Notes: generated by a model from the sequence alone, not told the origin. Counted from the first letter of the stretch, positions 8,051 through 16,923 are shown. The stretch: 64,000 nucleotides of DNA from UBA5078 sp051252515 (GCA_051252515.1 JBPOFS010000004.1:186001-250000); one strand, 5' to 3'. Program-made: numbers and translations.

Positions 8051-9433
8051 TTACCGCGCTAAAGCCATCGGAAAACGCTCCTCGGGTGACTTATAGTGCG
8101 CTTGGATCTCTTCGATCATCCCTAAAAGCCCTTCAAGGTCAGTATCGTTGCCTACAAAATCAATTAGACCACGCTTAGGCAAAGCACCATATCCAAGGTA
8201 AAAGTACCGTTTCTTAAAGTTCGGGACTGCATGCTGCACCACATCTGCGTAACTAATGAAGTATGTTCCACCGACTCCTGCTACAAAATCGTTGCTGTAG
8301 TAGATACCCTCGGGGGTAAACACCACGCCATTTGCACCACTCCCCCACAGAGTTGTATCAATATAGGCAAGAACAGGAGTTGTGTTGGCGATGCCCGCTT
8401 TGTCGAAAAATCGCACTAGTTTCCACTGCGGCAGGTCTCCTACATAGTAGTTTTCAAGATCAGCATACTCATGAAGAATGCTCTCAAGCGTTTTGGGGCC
8501 AGCAGGCATAGCGTGGCTCATCCCGTCTTGGGGTATAAGCTCACCGGTGAGCGCCACGGCTTCGTCGGGATCACGGGGCTCAATAAGCTGAATGCTCTGC
8601 AACCCACTACTCGGTTCACGCGGTTCTAAGGTCTCAACCTGCTCTACTAGAGCGTCCAAACTGCGCGGGGTTCGCGGCGCATTGGCCGCAGTGACTGTCC
8701 CAGATGCTGGCGCCGCAGGGGCAAGCGTTCTCGGTGGAAGTGACGTTTGCCCTGGCTCTGCTGCCGCGATTTGCGACATTTCATGCATCGGCAGCGCTAA
8801 CTCCAACTCATTGATTAGTGCATAGAGATTGTCCAGAGCCCCTGCAGGCAAATTGCGACCATCACCATCACTACCCAAAAGCATGAATGCGGTGTCTTGT
8901 GCGGCTTGAAGTTCCTGTTCTGTGATCAATTGCTGTGCGTAAGCTTGCTCTAGTAAACCCAACATTTGCGACAGCGACACTCGCCTATTATCTGGCAATA
9001 TGATCACAGTATCCTCTGCAAGTGCCTCTTCGATTTGATCATCCGGTGACACCGATGCAAAACCACAGCGTTTTTGCATAGAGGCATACTGGAGTGCTTC
9101 GAATTCGCCCTTCAAGAAAGCGTATTCGGAAGCTTCAACGCCATCACCTCCCTCTAATGCGAACAAAGTAGGCAAAAGAATGACCCCAACGCCAGCCTGC
9201 CAGTTATCGTGGCGCCTGGTGGACCTGAGCGTGTCGTAAAGGGCTTGGGTTCTGCGTGCCACAAACCCTAGTTCAAACGAGATCTGTTCGCAGCTATAGG
9301 GTTCGTATTTGAAGGCGGACACATAGGCTGCATCGATATTATCGGGGTTTGAGGCACACGCCAGTAAAGTGCTACTAAGCACAGCTACCGCTAGCCCTTT
9401 AAAAGTCGCCTTCGCACTCAATTGACTCAACAC
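8051..9433 (-). CDS. Large lipoprotein of unknown function
   Basis: The 460-residue product has a lipoprotein signal (STLLACAS, lipid Cys at about 26), so it should sit in the outer or inner membrane leaflet facing the periplasm. An N-terminal helical part (about 40-200) contains YEPYSCEQISFEL, similar to small lipoproteins that follow the same Tyr-x-x-Cys pattern. The middle (about 215-290) is rich in Pro, Ala and Thr and is likely a flexible linker. The C-terminal 140 residues look like a compact beta domain with GVVFTPEGIYYSND and ISYADVV, reminiscent of PH-like or stress-associated domains that read 'gene ... GIYY'. I cannot assign a function. An unusual stem-loop lies in front of the start. 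Confidence 0.7.
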   Translation of the reverse strand: MLSQLSAKATFKGLAVAVLSSTLLACASNPDNIDAAYVSAFKYEPYSCEQISFELGFVARRTQALYDTLRSTRRHDNWQAGVGVILLPTLFALEGGDGVEASEYAFLKGEFEALQYASMQKRCGFASVSPDDQIEEALAEDTVIILPDNRRVSLSQMLGLLEQAYAQQLITEQELQAAQDTAFMLLGSDGDGRNLPAGALDNLYALINELELALPMHEMSQIAAAEPGQTSLPPRTLAPAAPASGTVTAANAPRTPRSLDALVEQVETLEPREPSSGLQSIQLIEPRDPDEAVALTGELIPQDGMSHAMPAGPKTLESILHEYADLENYYVGDLPQWKLVRFFDKAGIANTTPVLAYIDTTLWGSGANGVVFTPEGIYYSNDFVAGVGGTYFISYADVVQHAVPNFKKRYFYLGYGALPKRGLIDFVGNDTDLEGLLGMIEEIQAHYKSPEERFPMALAR

Positions 9434-9455
9434 TCGTTGCCCCTTCTATTCTATT

Positions 9456-9524
9456 CAATGTTCTGGCGGTGCCGACCACACGCCTTACTATCCTCTTAGT
9501 ATCGGCCAAACTGCCAAAACATTG
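9456..9524. other. 69-nt nested stem-loop upstream of the lipoprotein gene
   Basis: CAATGTT-C-TGGC-G-GT...GCCGA on the left (9456-9475) pairs with TCGGC...AC-T-GCC-A-AAACATTG on the right (9502-9524) with few mismatches, and an inner stem TACTA/TAGTA (9486-9490, 9497-9501) sits inside. It lies 22 bp before the start of the lipoprotein gene on the minus strand, so it is probably in its 5' leader. It may be a regulatory leader, a small RNA or a palindromic repeat. It is not the terminator of the neighbouring gene, which is separate at 9541. Confidence 0.4.
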
Positions 9525-9540
9525 ATTGCAGGCATAAAAA

Positions 9541-9575
9541 AACCGCCGCTACTATAAAAGTAGCGGCGGTTTTTA
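9541..9575 (-). terminator. Strong intrinsic terminator
   Basis: A perfect 13-bp stem (AACCGCCGCTACT / AGTAGCGGCGGTT) with a 5-nt loop is flanked by A runs on one side and T runs on the other, so it can act in both directions. On the minus strand it follows the HpcH/HpaI gene stop by about 20 bp, which is the textbook position. This is the clearest terminator in the window. Confidence 0.9.
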
Positions 9576-9593
9576 AATTACAAACAGCAATGC

Positions 9594-10538
9594 TTAGTCT
9601 GTACGGCCAGAATGCTCACGAGCTGTGCGAAGATTCGCTTCTGTGCTCCCTGCAATCCCTAGGTCTCCCCAGTAGCCCACTGTAGGCATCAAGAAACCTT
9701 GATCTAGGCGAGCACGGATATCGCCGGCATTAGTCGTGATACCGCAAGGAACGTCATGCTTCTTACAAAGCTCAACAACCTTCGTGATCGCCGCTTGTAC
9801 TTCAGGATCGTTACCTGGCAAGCCCATGTTCATCGACAAGTCAGCTGGACCAACGAAAATCGCGCTTACGCCCGGCGTCGTCATGATCGCTTCAGCATTC
9901 TCTACGCCTTTAGCCGATTCGATTTGGATAACAGCCATCAAATCACCGCGTGGGTTATTTGGCCATAGGTCAGCTCGCTGCATGTAGTCTGGAGTACCCC
10001 AGAACCAAGCCGCTGCTGCTGGAGATGCACCACGCACGCCAACAGGCTCACTGATTGTTGTGCCACGAGGCTGCGGATAACGCATCGCTGCGACCGCACG
10101 CTGTGCTTCTTCGGCTGTTTCAACGTAAGGGAACATAATGCCGAACGCGCCAACATCAAGAATCTGTTTTACGAGCCATTCAGGATCGTTACGACCATTA
10201 GCAGGCAGGCGGACGATTGGAGTCGTACGCATTTGCACATTGCCTTGCTGAGCAATTGCGGCTTTGTCTGTCATACCGATCAGAAACTCTTGCAGCAATT
10301 GTGGGTTAAATGGCGTGTGCTCCATATCGATAAGAATATAGTCGAGACCAGAACGGGCCAAAGCGCGAGCATTGGCAATAGAGAAGTTGCCTGTAAACAA
10401 ACCAAATACTGGCTCGTCATTCTCTAACGTTTGAATACTACGGTTAACATGGAGGTCGTCTTGAGCTAATGCCGGTGTTGAAGAAAGGCATGCAAAAGTC
10501 AGTGCGCCAAACAAAGCGCTTAGTGTCGTCTTTTTCAT
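9594..10538 (-). CDS. Exported HpcH/HpaI aldolase family protein
   Basis: A 314-residue protein with a signal peptide (MKKTTLSALFGALTF, cleavage after ALAQ) and a complete HpcH/HpaI (2,4-dihydroxyhept-2-ene-1,7-dioate aldolase / citrate lyase beta) TIM barrel. Visible family marks are FGLFTGNFSIANARAL, DYILIDMEHTPF, the Arg-rich strand PIVRLPANG, FGIMFPYVETAEEAQ, AVIQIESAKGVENAEAI with the metal-binding Glu, and IFVGPADLSMNMG with the metal-binding Asp. These class II aldolases cleave or form oxo-acids with a divalent metal and pyruvate, normally in the cytoplasm. The signal peptide is therefore unusual and suggests a periplasmic enzyme. It is a single-gene unit with a strong terminator. The substrate is unknown. 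Confidence 0.88.
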   Translation of the reverse strand: MKKTTLSALFGALTFACLSSTPALAQDDLHVNRSIQTLENDEPVFGLFTGNFSIANARALARSGLDYILIDMEHTPFNPQLLQEFLIGMTDKAAIAQQGNVQMRTTPIVRLPANGRNDPEWLVKQILDVGAFGIMFPYVETAEEAQRAVAAMRYPQPRGTTISEPVGVRGASPAAAAWFWGTPDYMQRADLWPNNPRGDLMAVIQIESAKGVENAEAIMTTPGVSAIFVGPADLSMNMGLPGNDPEVQAAITKVVELCKKHDVPCGITTNAGDIRARLDQGFLMPTVGYWGDLGIAGSTEANLRTAREHSGRTD

Positions 10539-10842
10539 TTAAACTTCCTTAAAATAACTACGATGAATATTAAGCCCGTGCATCGTATGCCCATTTTTCA
10601 AAGAGGTAAAACCAAATATTTTTCCGTTTCTTTAGGGGGACCGCTGTCACTTTAGCTATGCATTTGATTTACTTTGAGTTTCATCTTGGGGAACTTTAAA
10701 AAGTCAGTACCGATAGGGTCTCGATGTTTCAAATCGTTTAAATTGGGCACATTTATCCGTCGCTTTAGCTCATTTTCTAATGGCAGCGCCCTAGGTATTT
10801 CTTATAAGTCCTATTCACTTCAGTGATGCAGGGCCCGCCCTC
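10539..10842. other. Intergenic region, promoter side of the HpaI-like gene
   Basis: About 300 bases between two minus-strand genes. It should hold the promoter of the exported aldolase gene and the 3' end of the DUF454-like transcript. I see no RNA gene, repeat or strong hairpin. Confidence 0.4.
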
Positions 10843-11193
10843 TCACTTACTAAGGTGCCTCTTACACCACGTCGCACCTGCAGCCACCCCATTGATCAAA
10901 CCGCGCACTGCCATAAGGCCCGCGAGCTTGCAACGGGCCCCGAATTTCAAACCACTGGCTGCCCGCAGGTGTTGCATATGATAGTTAAACCAAGGTTTGC
11001 TATGAGCGTAAACAGCAGCCCGTTTGGAGATCTTTGTCAGCACATAGAGCGCCAAGAATAGGAATACGATACCCGGCAATATTGGTAGCACTAGGCCAAC
11101 CAACCCTAAGAACAACAAACACAGCACTACACCAAATCCCAATAATTTATAGTGCCAAAGCATTGGTTTAACAATCGGCTTATAAAAGCGCAT
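10843..11193 (-). CDS. Small inner-membrane protein, YbaN/DUF454-like
   Basis: A 116-residue protein starting MRFYKPIVKPM. Two close hydrophobic helices (about residues 18-60, LGFGVVLCLLFLGLVGLVLPILPGIVFLFL when read in parts) with the Gly-Leu-x-Leu-Pro-x-Leu-Pro turn are the mark of the DUF454 (YbaN) family of unknown function. A basic, soluble C-terminal tail follows. The ATG at 11193 is preceded by AAGGAG with 7 nt spacing, so the longer Arg-rich reading from TTG 11217, which overlaps this ribosome site, is unlikely. It is a lone gene. Confidence 0.7.
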   Translation of the reverse strand: MRFYKPIVKPMLWHYKLLGFGVVLCLLFLGLVGLVLPILPGIVFLFLALYVLTKISKRAAVYAHSKPWFNYHMQHLRAASGLKFGARCKLAGLMAVRGLINGVAAGATWCKRHLSK

Positions 11194-11403
11194 TTTCCGT
11201 CTCCTTCTTCTAAACAAATATTACTTTAAAAGAAGTATGCAGCGTCCGTGCCAGTAGTTATCCAACTGTTTTAATTGAACTTTCCAACAACACACCGCCT
11301 AAGATGCCTATATCAGTGGTGAGTTTTGTCAAACTTTGGTGTTATAACCCTCTTCTCCTACCCAGATTAGGGAAACCCGTGTTTTTACAGAAGGTAAACA
11401 AAT

Positions 11404-12090
11404 ATGGAAACCGTCGTCATTACTGGTGCAAACAGAGGCATAGGCCTTGCTCTTACTAAACGCTTCCTACAGGAGAACGCGCAAGTCATTGCCACCTGCA
11501 GAAACCCTGCCGCAGCAAAAGAGCTACAAGCCCTTAGCACCAACCCACACTTAAGCGTGCTTCCACTCGTTGTAAACGATGCACAGTCGCTAGCACACTT
11601 TACTGAGGAGCTTGACGGACGCTCCATCGATATATTGATCAACAACGCAGGAGTCTTGGGCGGGAGCAAGCAGAGCCTCAGCGATATGGACTACACCGCT
11701 TGGACTGAGGCATTTGAGGTGAACACTATCGCCCCATTTCGCTTAACGGCAGCGTTGCTAGAAAATCTTCAACAATCTCGACACCCGCGAATCATTAATG
11801 TCTCAAGTCAAATGGGTGCAATGGCCGGCCAGAGCACTGGACATCACGCCTACCGCAGCTCCAAAGCCGCTGTAAATAAAGTGACGCAAGTACTCGCCTT
11901 AGAACTCGACTCTCAGGGCATCATCGTCTGTTGTGTTCACCCAGGTTGGGTACAGACTGATATGGGTGGAGTGAACGCTCAGCTTACCCCGCAAGAAAGC
12001 GCATCAGGGCTGTTCAACTTGATCAGCTCTTTAAACATACAACAATCAGGAAAATTTCTTTCCTGGGAAGGGGAAGAACTAGCGTGGTAA
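11404..12090 (+). CDS. Short-chain dehydrogenase/reductase (C-factor type)
   Basis: A cytoplasmic NAD(P)-dependent oxidoreductase of 228 residues. The cofactor motif TGANRGIG lies at residues 7-14, the NNAG motif at about 80-83, the catalytic Ser in NVSSQMG at about 132, and the catalytic YRSSK at about 148-152. The short length and the 'ANRGIGLALTKRFLQE' start place it with C-factor/sniffer-like SDRs, which act on small carbonyls. The substrate cannot be read from the sequence. It is a single gene with a small terminator hairpin just after the stop. Confidence 0.87.
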   Translation: METVVITGANRGIGLALTKRFLQENAQVIATCRNPAAAKELQALSTNPHLSVLPLVVNDAQSLAHFTEELDGRSIDILINNAGVLGGSKQSLSDMDYTAWTEAFEVNTIAPFRLTAALLENLQQSRHPRIINVSSQMGAMAGQSTGHHAYRSSKAAVNKVTQVLALELDSQGIIVCCVHPGWVQTDMGGVNAQLTPQESASGLFNLISSLNIQQSGKFLSWEGEELAW

Positions 12091-12092
12091 AC

Positions 12093-12113
12093 CCACTTTT
12101 ATAAGTGGTTTAT
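12093..12113 (+). terminator. Hairpin after the SDR gene
   Basis: CCACTT/AAGTGG (12093-12098, 12103-12108) with a 4-nt loop and a T-rich tail follows the stop codon by 2 bp. It is short but well placed. Confidence 0.5.
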
Positions 12114-12141
12114 TTCAATAAGAGGCTCTATCGAAGTGAGT

Positions 12142-12183
12142 TGACACACCCTCATGCTCCTTAAGTAACAAGAGGATGTGTCA
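12142..12183. terminator. Stem-loop between convergent SDR and metY
   Basis: TGACACACCCTC pairs with GAGGATGTGTCA (12142-12153, 12172-12183) over 12 bp with one G-U pair and an 18-nt loop. It lies between two convergent genes and can terminate either transcript. There is no long T run. Confidence 0.45.
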
Positions 12184-12191
12184 TCCTGTCT

Positions 12192-13463
12192 TTAGACTTT
12201 TTCTAACGCCTGAGTGATGTCGGCAATAATGTCATCCACATGCTCAATCCCTACTGAGATACGCACGAGATCCTCGGACACCCCAGCGCTTTTCAACTCT
12301 TCACTGTTGAGTTGACGGTGCGTGGTGGTCGCTGGATGACACGCCAAAGATTTAGCATCTCCAATATTGACCAGACGCAGTATCATTTGTAGCGCATCGA
12401 TAAAGCGCCCCCCTGCCTCAATGCCGCCTTGGACGCCAAAGCTGAGTATGCCTGAACCTGAACCCTTGGTAAGGCGCTGACTGACCTCATGAAATGGACT
12501 GTCTGGCAAACCTGCATAATTAACCCATTCCACTTTCGGGTGTGACTGTAAAAATTTAGCCACTTTCAATGCGTTTTCACAATGTCTCTCCATGCGTAAG
12601 CCCAGTGTTTCCAAGCCTTGCAGAAGTAAAAATGCACTGTGTGGAGAAAGTGCCGCTCCGGTGTTGCGAAGGGGCACTACTCGACATCGCCCGATGTAGG
12701 CTGCAGCACCCAAGGCTTCGGTATACACCACCCCGTGATAAGACGGATCAGGTTCATTCAACATGGGGAAACGCTTTTTGTTTGCGACCCAGTCAAACTT
12801 CCCGGAATCAATAATGATGCCGCCAACGGTAGTCCCGTGACCGCCGATATATTTGGTCAAGGAATGCACAACGATGTCTGCGCCAAAATCGATGGGACGG
12901 CATAGAAAAGGTGTGGCCACAGTGCTATCGACAATCAATGGCACGCCATGACGGTGGGCAATTTCTGCTAACTTCTCAATGTCGACAACATTGCCCGCAG
13001 GGTTGCCAATAGACTCACAAAACATGGCGCGAGTATTATCATCGATCAACGACTCAAGCTTCTCATAATCATCAAATGAGGCCATGCGCACGTCTACGCC
13101 TTGTCGAGGCAAGGTATGAGCAAAAAGATTATAAGTGCCACCATAAAGCTGCGTGGTGCTCACAATATTGCTGCCCACGTCCGTAATACATTGAATCGCA
13201 TAGGTAATCGCGGCCATACCGGAGGCCAAGCCAAGTCCGGCAATGCCACCTTCCATCTCTGCTAATCGCTGCTCAAGAACCGCCGTCGTTGGGTTCATAA
13301 TGCGCGTGTAGATGTTGCCAGGTACCTTGAGGTCAAACAGGTCTGCACCATGCTGCGTATCATCAAAGGTGTAGGAAGTAGTCTGATAAATTGGGACCGC
13401 TGCTGCTTTAGTGGTAGGTTCCGATTCATAGCCGTGATGCAGTGCTAAAGATTCTAGTTTCAT
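12192..13463 (-). CDS. metY: O-acetylhomoserine aminocarboxypropyltransferase (MetY)
   Basis: A PLP enzyme of the Cys/Met metabolism family that makes homocysteine (or methionine) from O-acetylhomoserine and sulfide. The 423 residues match the long MetY type: HHGYESEPTTKAAAVPIYQTTSY at the N-terminus (read in parts), YTRIMNPTT, ASGMAAI for PLP phosphate binding, and the PLP Lys at about 204 in HSLTKYIGGHG. The MetY-specific insert follows at about 230-260 and the C-terminal ATTTHRQL loop is intact. I see no SAM riboswitch in front of the start. It is divergent from the GST gene. Confidence 0.93.
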   Translation of the reverse strand: MKLESLALHHGYESEPTTKAAAVPIYQTTSYTFDDTQHGADLFDLKVPGNIYTRIMNPTTAVLEQRLAEMEGGIAGLGLASGMAAITYAIQCITDVGSNIVSTTQLYGGTYNLFAHTLPRQGVDVRMASFDDYEKLESLIDDNTRAMFCESIGNPAGNVVDIEKLAEIAHRHGVPLIVDSTVATPFLCRPIDFGADIVVHSLTKYIGGHGTTVGGIIIDSGKFDWVANKKRFPMLNEPDPSYHGVVYTEALGAAAYIGRCRVVPLRNTGAALSPHSAFLLLQGLETLGLRMERHCENALKVAKFLQSHPKVEWVNYAGLPDSPFHEVSQRLTKGSGSGILSFGVQGGIEAGGRFIDALQMILRLVNIGDAKSLACHPATTTHRQLNSEELKSAGVSEDLVRISVGIEHVDDIIADITQALEKV

Positions 13464-13602
13464 GCTCTCCCCTTGTCGATTATAGGTCTCGACCTGTGTT
13501 TTACTGAGGGTCGTTTTATACCATAACGATCAAAGTCCTCACAGAGGATATCGACGCATTTGGCCGTACAAGTAACATGGCCAGTGGCAATGGAGTCCCA
13601 AT

Positions 13603-14268
13603 ATGATTGACGTCTACACCGCAGCAACCCCTAATGGCCATAAAGTCACGGTCACACTTGACGAGATGGGAGTTGATTACAATCTCATTCCCATCTCCTT
13701 TTCTGATAAAGAGCAAAAAACCCCTGAGTTCCTGCGCATGAATCCCAATGGTCGGATTCCCGTCATCGTAGACAGAGACAACGACGACTTTGTCGTTTTT
13801 GAGTCTGGCGCAATCATGGTCTATCTCGCTGAAAAATATGGTCAACTATACCCGCAGGACCCCAAGCTACGATCTCGCACCTTACAGTGGCTAATGTTTC
13901 AGATGGGAGGCGTAGGCCCTATGATGGGACAGGCAAATGTGTTCTATCGCTATTTCCCTGAAACCCTACAGCCCGCAATTGACCGCTATCAGAATGAATC
14001 ACGGCGTTTATTCGAAGTGCTCGATTCACGCCTACAACAAAGCCCTTATCTTGCTGGGGACGAATACACCATCGCGGATATCGCCAACTGGTGTTGGGTG
14101 CGCATTTACGACTGGTCTGGAGTATCCATCGAAGGACTCCCGGCCTTAAAGCGCTGGATGGATGAGCTTGATGCACGACCGGCCTGCATTAGCGGCATTA
14201 ATAAGCCTCCACGTGCCACAGACCCAGATAAACTCGTCAAAGGCGCACAAACAATGGTGGTGCGATAA
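13603..14268 (+). CDS. Glutathione S-transferase, nu-class (YfcG-like)
   Basis: A 221-residue cytoplasmic GST. The N-terminal thioredoxin fold (1-80) has TPNGHKV at the glutathione site, with the cis-Pro loop in NPNGRIPVI and the ESGAIMVYLA helix; these features are typical of YfcG/YghU-type enzymes, which act as glutathione-dependent disulfide reductases and peroxidases. The C-terminal helical domain (90-205) contains the PMMGQANVFYRY block also seen in that group. GGAG lies 7 nt before the ATG. It precedes the ferredoxin-P450 genes by 70 bp on the same strand and could be co-expressed. Confidence 0.88.
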   Translation: MIDVYTAATPNGHKVTVTLDEMGVDYNLIPISFSDKEQKTPEFLRMNPNGRIPVIVDRDNDDFVVFESGAIMVYLAEKYGQLYPQDPKLRSRTLQWLMFQMGGVGPMMGQANVFYRYFPETLQPAIDRYQNESRRLFEVLDSRLQQSPYLAGDEYTIADIANWCWVRIYDWSGVSIEGLPALKRWMDELDARPACISGINKPPRATDPDKLVKGAQTMVVR

Positions 14269-14338
14269 CACGAGATTTGTTTGCTAGAATATTGCTATCG
14301 AGTCACGACATTTACCACACACGAATACAAGGTTAACC

Positions 14339-14659
14339 ATGGTCAAAATTTATTTTGTAGAACATAACGGGACAGAACATCCTGTGGAAGTCACCCCTGG
14401 CGGCACACTCATGGAAGCGGCTATCGACAACGCCGTTCCCGGTATAGACGCCGATTGTGGTGGTTGCTGCTCTTGCGCTACTTGCCACGTTTTTGTGCAA
14501 GAACAATGGCTAGACAAACTTGCCCCTATGGGCCCCAACGAAGAAGCAATGCTGAGCCTTAGCCCGGACCGTAAAGAAAACTCGCGACTGTCATGCCAGG
14601 TGCCTATTGTTGATGCACTCGATGGAATGGTCGTTGCCACACCGGAGTTTCAGTATTAG
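14339..14659 (+). CDS. 2Fe-2S ferredoxin, adrenodoxin/putidaredoxin type
   Basis: A 106-residue soluble electron carrier. The cluster ligands are Cys40, Cys46 and Cys49 (C-x5-C-x2-C in DADCGGCCSCATCHVF) and Cys86 (SRLSCQVP), the vertebrate-type pattern used to reduce cytochromes P450. One additional Cys pair occurs inside the loop (CGGCCSC), which is uncommon. It is placed 34 bp before a CYP153-like gene, so it is very likely that enzyme's redox partner. No ferredoxin reductase is in the window. AAGG lies 6 nt before the start. Confidence 0.92.
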   Translation: MVKIYFVEHNGTEHPVEVTPGGTLMEAAIDNAVPGIDADCGGCCSCATCHVFVQEQWLDKLAPMGPNEEAMLSLSPDRKENSRLSCQVPIVDALDGMVVATPEFQY

Positions 14660-14693
14660 TTAAAAAAGAATTGCCATTTTACGGGGGCGGGAA

Positions 14694-15959
14694 ATGCGCG
14701 AAAAACAACAGTTAGACAACAAAGCAAGCAAGTGGAGCATGGTGGGAATGGATCCCGCCACCATCCCCTTGGAACAAATAGATCTTTCTCATCCAGGGAT
14801 TTGGCAAGCGAACGAGTTTCTTCCTTTTATGGAACGCCTTCGCAACGAAGACCCTGTGCATTATTGTGCAGAGTCCGCCGTCGGCCCTTATTGGTCTGTG
14901 ACTAAATACAAAGACATTATGGAGGTGGACACCTCTCCGCATATTTACTCCTCAGAACCTACCATTGGCATTGTTGACACCTTAGAAGAGTTTACGCTTC
15001 CGGCCTTCATCTCGATGGACCCACCCAAGCACGACGAACAACGCCGCGTTGTCCAAGGGGTTGTTGCTCCCAATAATTTGAAGAACCTTGAGTCTTTGAT
15101 TAGGACACGTGTCTGTACTATTTTGGATGGCTTGCCCCACCATAAAGAGTTTGATTGGGTGCAAAATGTATCTATAGAACTCACAACGCAAATGCTAGCC
15201 ACACTCTTTGATTTTCCTTTTGCCGATCGCGCAAAACTCACCTATTGGTCCGATGTCGCTACCGCGATTCCCGGTGGCGGTATTGTGGCGACACAACAGG
15301 AGCGCTGGCAGGCTATTGAAGATTGCATGCAGTACTTCACAAACCTATGGAACCAAAGGGTCAACACCCAAGGCGGCGACGACCTAATCTCTATGCTTGC
15401 CCATGGCGAGGCGACACGACACATGCCACCGATGGAGTATTTAGGCAATGTGATTTTATTGATAGTCGGTGGCAATGACACAACACGTAACTCCATTACC
15501 GGAGGCGTACTGGCCTTGAATGAAAACCCCGAAGAGTATGAAAAACTACGGGCGGACCACTCGCTTATTCCAAACATGGTCTCCGAGATTATTCGTTGGC
15601 AAACCCCTCTCGCCTACATGCGTCGCACGGCAAAAGTAGACACAGTGCTTGGTGGAAAATCAATCAAAGCAGGTGACAAGGTCGTCATGTGGTATGCCTC
15701 AGGCAATCGCGACGAAGATGCCATCGAGAATGCGAATTCATTTTTGATCGATCGGGCTAATGCGCGAAAACATTTATCGTTTGGTTTCGGTTTGCACCGC
15801 TGCATGGGTAATCGACTGGCGGAGATGCAGCTTCGCATCATTTGGGAAGAAATCACGAAACGTTTTAAGTTTGTTGAAGTCGTCGGAGAGCCTGAGCGCA
15901 TTTACTCTAGTTTTGTAAAAGGCTACAGCAAATTGCCCGTGGTATTGCACCCTCATTAG
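14694..15959 (+). CDS. Cytochrome P450, CYP153 family alkane hydroxylase
   Basis: A soluble class I P450 of 421 residues. The heme Cys is at about 370 in SFGFGLHRCMGNRLAE; the I-helix oxygen-binding stretch is IVGGNDTTRNSI; the ExxR pair is present (SEIIRW). The N-terminal and middle blocks (RLRNEDPVHYC, GPYWSVTKYKDIM, ISMDPPKHDEQR, EFDWVQNVSIELTTQMLATL, DVATAIPGGGIV) closely match CYP153A from memory, a family that hydroxylates the terminal carbon of medium-chain alkanes and fatty acids. The gene follows its ferredoxin. The start at 14694 has a G-rich ribosome site. I am fairly sure of the family; the real substrate may be an alkane, alcohol or fatty acid. Confidence 0.93.
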   Translation: MREKQQLDNKASKWSMVGMDPATIPLEQIDLSHPGIWQANEFLPFMERLRNEDPVHYCAESAVGPYWSVTKYKDIMEVDTSPHIYSSEPTIGIVDTLEEFTLPAFISMDPPKHDEQRRVVQGVVAPNNLKNLESLIRTRVCTILDGLPHHKEFDWVQNVSIELTTQMLATLFDFPFADRAKLTYWSDVATAIPGGGIVATQQERWQAIEDCMQYFTNLWNQRVNTQGGDDLISMLAHGEATRHMPPMEYLGNVILLIVGGNDTTRNSITGGVLALNENPEEYEKLRADHSLIPNMVSEIIRWQTPLAYMRRTAKVDTVLGGKSIKAGDKVVMWYASGNRDEDAIENANSFLIDRANARKHLSFGFGLHRCMGNRLAEMQLRIIWEEITKRFKFVEVVGEPERIYSSFVKGYSKLPVVLHPH

Positions 15960-16013
15960 CACGCCGGTGCAAAATAAAAACAACAATAAATCATAAGTCA
16001 CACCGGAGGCCCT

Positions 16014-16847
16014 ATGTCAGATGTTGATTCAGAAACACAAGGTATACCGCGTCGCTCATTGCTTAAATTTGGCTCTAGCCTATTTCTGTTAGCACCACTA
16101 CTGAACACTAATGCGCTCGCAGCGACAGGAGGCGTTACGCCTTTAGGGATCAAGGCACTCGTGTTCGATGTGTTTGGTACCGTGGTCGATTGGCGAGCCT
16201 CCATCATTCGCGAAGGTCAGTTACTAGGTGAGCGCAAAGGGTACAACGTGGATTGGGGCGAATTTGCCGATCGTTGGCGAGCCGGTTATGGGCCTTCTAT
16301 GAACCGCGTGCGCAACGGCGAATTACCGTGGACTAAACTCGATACCCTGCACCGCATGGTGCTCGATAATTTAGTGCAGGAGTTCGAACTTACCGGTCTC
16401 AGTGAACAAGAGTTGGTAGAGTTTAACCTCGCTTGGCACCGCCTTTCACCTTGGCCAGACACTGTTGCGGGCTTGAACCGATTACGTAATGAATATGTTA
16501 TCGCCTCACTCTCCAATGGCAATGTTTCCCTGTTGGTCGATATTGCTAAAAATGCCGGCATTCAATGGGATACTGTTTTATCAGCCGAACTATCACGGCA
16601 TTACAAACCCGATCCAGAAGCCTACTTGAAAGCCCCGGAACTACTGAGTCTGTCCCCACAACAGGTGCTGATGGTCGCCACCCACCCCAGTGACTTGCGC
16701 AGTGCGGCAGAGGCTGGATTAAAAACCGCTTATGTTCATAGGGCTCTTGAGAGAGGGGCGCAGAATCCAAAGGTTCCCCCAGCGCGCGATGAGTTTGATC
16801 TCTTCGCCGATGACTTTCTCGATCTTGCTCGACAACTCGGGGCGTAG
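16014..16847 (+). CDS. Tat-exported haloacid dehalogenase type II-like protein
   Basis: A 277-residue HAD-superfamily protein. The N-terminus has a twin-arginine signal (PRRSLLKFG, then a hydrophobic run to about residue 37). The core matches (S)-2-haloacid dehalogenase type II: nucleophile Asp in VFDVFGTVVDWR, the cap region with WRAGYG and LPWTKLDTLHRMVL, SLSNGN (motif II), the Lys in HYKPDPEAYL (motif III) and VATHPSDLRSAAEAGLKTAYV (acidic motif IV). Similar enzymes hydrolyse haloacids in the cytoplasm, so a Tat signal is unusual. It follows the P450 by 54 bp with GGAGG 4 nt before the ATG, so it may belong to the same transcription unit. Confidence 0.85.
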   Translation: MSDVDSETQGIPRRSLLKFGSSLFLLAPLLNTNALAATGGVTPLGIKALVFDVFGTVVDWRASIIREGQLLGERKGYNVDWGEFADRWRAGYGPSMNRVRNGELPWTKLDTLHRMVLDNLVQEFELTGLSEQELVEFNLAWHRLSPWPDTVAGLNRLRNEYVIASLSNGNVSLLVDIAKNAGIQWDTVLSAELSRHYKPDPEAYLKAPELLSLSPQQVLMVATHPSDLRSAAEAGLKTAYVHRALERGAQNPKVPPARDEFDLFADDFLDLARQLGA

Positions 16848-16923
16848 AGTAACGCCTTATCAACAATGGTTTTGATTGATCACGCGCCGAGAGCTCTCTA
16901 TTTGAGTCCACGGCGTGTGCTTT

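Noticed and set aside
13464..13602. Possible SAM riboswitch upstream of metY.
   Set aside because: The gap is only about 140 bp and I see no paired stems or conserved SAM-riboswitch blocks.
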